Assembly (NCBI RefSeq): GCF_010020825.1
Contig: NZ_JAACJE010000001.1
Location: forward strand, 558,001 to 622,000
Source of the DNA: Acidovorax sp. 210-6
Lineage (GTDB): Bacteria > Pseudomonadota > Gammaproteobacteria > Burkholderiales > Burkholderiaceae_C
Direction: 5' to 3'
Length of the DNA: 64,000 nt
Below, in pieces: positions 61,235 through 64,000 of the stretch; the stretch's first letter is position 1; each line of letters starts with the position of its first letter. The notes under the pieces are model-generated. The model searched no databases, was not told the origin of the DNA, and was given only the letters and a program-made list of their open reading frames with translations. Position numbers and translations under genes: made by a program.

Positions 61235-63457
61235 TTAGGCCATAGTTACGGTCTTCGCACTTATCTGAATTATTGAAATTGCTTTAGAAGCATATTGAAG
61301 ATAAGTGAGTGCGAAATCAGTGTGACCGTGTGCATGTTCCACTTCGGCCAAACAAGCAAGTGCAACTGCATCATTCGGGACAGCACAAAGTATTTTTTCC
61401 GCGTATTCGGTCACTGCAATCCAATGTGGTGACATTTTGCCGTCTATTGATTTTTCAGTATTTGGATTTTTTTCTTGCAGTGCTTTTTCGAGAAGCGCTT
61501 GCAGTTCCTGGTGGGCGGTGTGCAGGCTTAATCTTTGTCCCTCGGTTATACCAACGCCAAGTGTCGGTGGTGGCACAAGTTCTTCGGGTCTATTTGCGTA
61601 CCATTTTTCAATAATATCATATTGTGCTTGTTGGTCTTCCGGGTGATCTTTCTCTGCCAGCCAAGCCATCCACATCAATCGGAAGGCTTGCGCTACATTT
61701 TCGCAAAAAATATCATCTCGCATCAACGGCGACTGCTCTACTTCCTCTCGCTGCCTGAGCCTTTGATGATTTAACTCTTCCGGACTTGACGCCAATCTGG
61801 CTGCAATGGTTAAGTATTCATCATGAGAGTGGGCTAACCACTCTTCATGCCCCGTGTAGGTAAGTGCATTTGTACTCATGCGGCTAGGGGAACTGTTACC
61901 GACCATAGAGACTAAAGGGACGCCCATCCAGAGCAAGTCACAAGTTGTCGTGCCGCCTGTCAACGGAAAAGGGTCTAATGCAATGTCGATGTCATGGTAG
62001 GTGAGATATTGTTTTTCGGTGACCAATGGGACTAAATTCAATCGATCAATATCAACCCCAAGGCTTTCACAGCGACTGCGATAATTCTTAGCGAATTCTG
62101 GTTTATTGAAGCCCTTGCCTTCAATGAGTAAGCGTGATTTCGGTACTATCTGTAACAATTTACCCCACAGAGTTAGAACCTCATCAGTTAGCTTTCCAAG
62201 ATTGTTACACGAGCCGAAGGTGATATAGCCGTTGCGCAATGCGGGAGTTGGTCTTACCGCATAAAGGGGTTGGTAGCTCCATAAGGGATTACGGCTCATG
62301 GCTCTATACGAGCCATGGAATGTCTTCAATCTCCAGAGCTTCTCGCTGAAAAGATGATCTACTCCAGCAGGGTTAATGATTTCATCAGTTAAATAATAGT
62401 CTATTGCACTGAGGCCAGTTGTCGCAACAAATCCAATCCAGGTGACTTGAATTGGAGCCGGCTTGCGTGCCATGGTGAGCAAGGCGTTGCCTCCGGTATG
62501 CCCGGTCATATCTATTAGAATATCAATTGCATGCGATTGAATGATCTTGGCTTGATCGTCATAACCCAGATGGGCTATGCGAACAAAGTGATCGACGTGG
62601 CATTTGACTCTTTCCGTGACCAGATCATCTTTTGGATACAGATAGAATGCATAGACCTCAAACTGCCTGCGATCCAGTTGGGCTAATAAGCCCTCAGCAA
62701 AACACATCACCGCATGCACCCTGAAATCCGGCGATAAGAAGCCCACCTTGAGTTTGCGCCAAGGATCGCCTCGCCGTTCTTCGTAAGTTGGCCAATAGGG
62801 CTTGTGTGGCGCTTCAAAGATGGCGCCGTATTCTCTGGCGGCGGTGGCCAGTTGCTCTGGGCTGGTTTGCGGGTCTCCCAGCATGAAGAGCAGCCGATTG
62901 GTGTGGTGCGCGGCGTCAGTGGGGTTGATAGCGATGGCTTCGGTGCAATCTTCCACTGCCTCACGAATTTGCCCTAGCTCGCGGCGGTGAATGGCGCGTT
63001 GCATCAGGGCTGCCACCCGCTCGTAATCGTTCTGTGCAAAGCTGTAGGCCACCATGGCCGAGCCAAAGCCCTTTTCGTGCAGGCCAATCTTGTAGCAAGA
63101 CTGGGCCACCTTGCTCCAGCAACTGGAGTCTGTGGGCCTGAGTGCACACAGCTTGTCCAGCAACGGCAGCGCCTCGGTGTCCATGGCCTGTTCCAGCAGC
63201 AGGTTGGCGTAGTTGGCCAGCAATTCTGCATCGTCGCGGTGGTGCGCTGTGGCTTGCTGGTATGCATCAATTGCCGGGCCGATTTGCCCCAGCATCTTGA
63301 GCGCGTAACCCAGGTACCGGTGCGCCAGCAGACTGCGTTTGTTTTTGCGCAGTGTCTGCCTGCAAAGGTGTGCAACGCGCTGCCAGTCTTGCGCAGCGTG
63401 TGCGGCGCGCAGTTGCAATTCTGGCTGGGTGTCTTTTCGTGGCGGCGCTTTGGTCAA
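61235..63457 (-). CDS. TPR-containing SPINDLY/OGT-type glycosyltransferase (GT41)
   Basis: 740 aa from TTG 63457, which sits behind AGGAGG-ttccc; a GTG at 63505 is in frame but has no such site. Residues ~10-190 hold TPR repeats (LLAHRYLGYALKMLGQIGPA, LLANYANLLLEQAMDTEALP). The catalytic part starts LKVGFLSPDFRVHAVMCFAEGLLAQLD and contains DILIDMTGHTGGNALLTMARKPAPIQVTWIGF, YITFGSCNNLGKLTDEVLTLW and DIALDPFPLTGGTTTCDLLWMGVPLV, the GT41 donor site. Such enzymes add a sugar to Ser/Thr. Its position beside flagellin suggests flagellin as acceptor (inference). Confidence 0.88.
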   Translation of the reverse strand: MTKAPPRKDTQPELQLRAAHAAQDWQRVAHLCRQTLRKNKRSLLAHRYLGYALKMLGQIGPAIDAYQQATAHHRDDAELLANYANLLLEQAMDTEALPLLDKLCALRPTDSSCWSKVAQSCYKIGLHEKGFGSAMVAYSFAQNDYERVAALMQRAIHRRELGQIREAVEDCTEAIAINPTDAAHHTNRLLFMLGDPQTSPEQLATAAREYGAIFEAPHKPYWPTYEERRGDPWRKLKVGFLSPDFRVHAVMCFAEGLLAQLDRRQFEVYAFYLYPKDDLVTERVKCHVDHFVRIAHLGYDDQAKIIQSHAIDILIDMTGHTGGNALLTMARKPAPIQVTWIGFVATTGLSAIDYYLTDEIINPAGVDHLFSEKLWRLKTFHGSYRAMSRNPLWSYQPLYAVRPTPALRNGYITFGSCNNLGKLTDEVLTLWGKLLQIVPKSRLLIEGKGFNKPEFAKNYRSRCESLGVDIDRLNLVPLVTEKQYLTYHDIDIALDPFPLTGGTTTCDLLWMGVPLVSMVGNSSPSRMSTNALTYTGHEEWLAHSHDEYLTIAARLASSPEELNHQRLRQREEVEQSPLMRDDIFCENVAQAFRLMWMAWLAEKDHPEDQQAQYDIIEKWYANRPEELVPPPTLGVGITEGQRLSLHTAHQELQALLEKALQEKNPNTEKSIDGKMSPHWIAVTEYAEKILCAVPNDAVALACLAEVEHAHGHTDFALTYLQYASKAISIIQISAKTVTMA

Positions 63458-63529
63458 GGGAACCTCCTGCTGGGCGGTGTGCACAGCATAGCCCGGCACC
63501 ACCACGTGGCGTTCAAAATCGGTGTTCAG

Positions 63530-63552
63530 CGTGAGCGCACTTGGCGCTCACG
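63530..63552 (-). terminator. Terminator of the flagellin gene
   Basis: CGTGAGCGC-ACTTG-GCGCTCACG, a perfect 9-bp stem with a 5-nt loop, 12 bp past the flagellin stop. Only a weak T-rich tail follows on the minus strand. Confidence 0.65.
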
Positions 63553-63563
63553 GTCAGCATTGC

Positions 63564-64000
63564 TTACTTCAGAAGCGACAGCACGCCTTGAGGAATCTGG
63601 TTCGCTTGCGCAACCATGGCTGTGCCAGCCTGTTGCAGAATTTGGGCGCGCGACAGATTGGCCGTTTCCGCCGCAAAGTCAGCGTCCTGGATGCGGCTTC
63701 GCGAGGCAGACAGGTTTTCTGACGCGATGTTGAGGGCGGAAATTGCGGTTTCAAACCGCGATTGAAGGGCGCCTAGCTTGGCCCGCTCACCGTTGATGAA
63801 AGCGAGTGCTGAATCGACCGTTTTCAACGCCTCAGTGGCTTTGGCGAACGTCGTGATGTCAAGTTCAGAAACCTTGTTCAGGGTCGATGCCTTAGCAGCC
63901 GTGAGTGCAGTAGTGGTGGTTGGCGCAACTGCAAACGATTTTTCTGAGTCAAACATGATGTAGCCAGTGACCAAGGCATTGTCCGCAAGGGTGTTGGGTG
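63564..64000 (-). CDS. fliC: Flagellin, C-terminal part, runs off the right edge
   Basis: About 145 residues are visible, ending at LLK. LGALQSRFETAISALNIASENLSASRSRIQDADFA and ETANLSRAQILQQAGTAMVAQANQIPQGVLSLL form the D0/D1 helices conserved in all flagellins. The upstream part (VTGYIMFDSEKSFAV and a Thr-rich stretch) belongs to the variable D2 region, where O-glycans are usually attached. The start lies outside the window. Expression is expected from FliA. Confidence 0.95.
   Translation of the reverse strand, partial: PNTLADNALVTGYIMFDSEKSFAVAPTTTTALTAAKASTLNKVSELDITTFAKATEALKTVDSALAFINGERAKLGALQSRFETAISALNIASENLSASRSRIQDADFAAETANLSRAQILQQAGTAMVAQANQIPQGVLSLLK

Overview
The window looks like chromosomal DNA of a flagellated betaproteobacterium of the Comamonadaceae (Acidovorax-like). 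Grounds: the protein character of the flagellar, GroESL and LivFGHM genes, the GC-rich codon use of the core genes, and a GCTGCTNGCGCTT-type interspersed dyad common in that family. No rRNA, tRNA or CRISPR array was seen. The genus is an inference from pattern recognition, not from a search.

Layout. (1) 0-14.8 kb: the inner part of a Tn7-like transposon. It holds the end of tnsB, then tnsC, and, convergent to them, a tniQ / xre / tnsD block with two different TniQ-family proteins. The cargo follows: an unrecognised 693-aa protein with a PD-(D/E)xK-type nuclease motif, then a 2086-aa nuclease-STAND ATPase overlapping a 233-aa partner. This two-gene layout matches the AVAST type 3 (Avs3) antiphage systems. 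(2) 15-20.1 kb: an ABC-F ATPase, then an accessory patch with a HAD-like protein, a 53-bp nested dyad, merged or decayed antitoxin genes, small orphans and an IS30 fragment. (3) 20.1-36.9 kb: a catabolic island for an unidentified carboxylic acid. It has an MBL-fold hydrolase, two acyl-CoA ligases, a crotonase, a CaiB-type protein, a thiolase, an HSD10-like dehydrogenase, a complete Liv-type ABC importer, an acyl-CoA dehydrogenase and a TetR regulator. Two palindromes sharing TTTTAC-N6-GTAAAA half-sites lie at its promoters. A 1317-bp IS5/IS1182-type insertion with a CTAG target duplication has cut the acyl-CoA dehydrogenase gene just after its catalytic YEGTS motif. (4) 36.9-42.6 kb: an HU-like protein, a hypothetical protein, three tandem ~137-bp hairpin-rich repeats, a PAS-GGDEF cyclase, a SPOR protein and small genes. 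(5) 42.8-45.05 kb: groES-groEL with a sigma-32-like promoter, a CIRCE operator and a terminator. (6) 45.1-54.3 kb: flagellar and chemotaxis genes on the minus strand, read motA-motB, cheY-cheZ, flhB-flhA-flhF-fleN-like-fliA. (7) 54.6-61.2 kb: a CDP-deoxysugar cluster (rfbF, rfbG, rfbH), then visibly AT-richer genes for a TylF-like methyltransferase, an NAD(P)-sugar epimerase and a split transketolase. (8) 61.2-64 kb: a SPINDLY/OGT-type glycosyltransferase and the C-terminal end of a flagellin gene.

How it works together. The left third is a mobile defence platform in which Tn7-type transposition genes carry Avs-type immunity. The middle is an inducible acyl-CoA degradation pathway with its own importer, now probably impaired by the IS. 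The right third is motility, with a sugar-synthesis module and an OGT next to flagellin. That placement makes flagellin (or surface) glycosylation with an unusual dideoxy, possibly branched, sugar a reasonable hypothesis.
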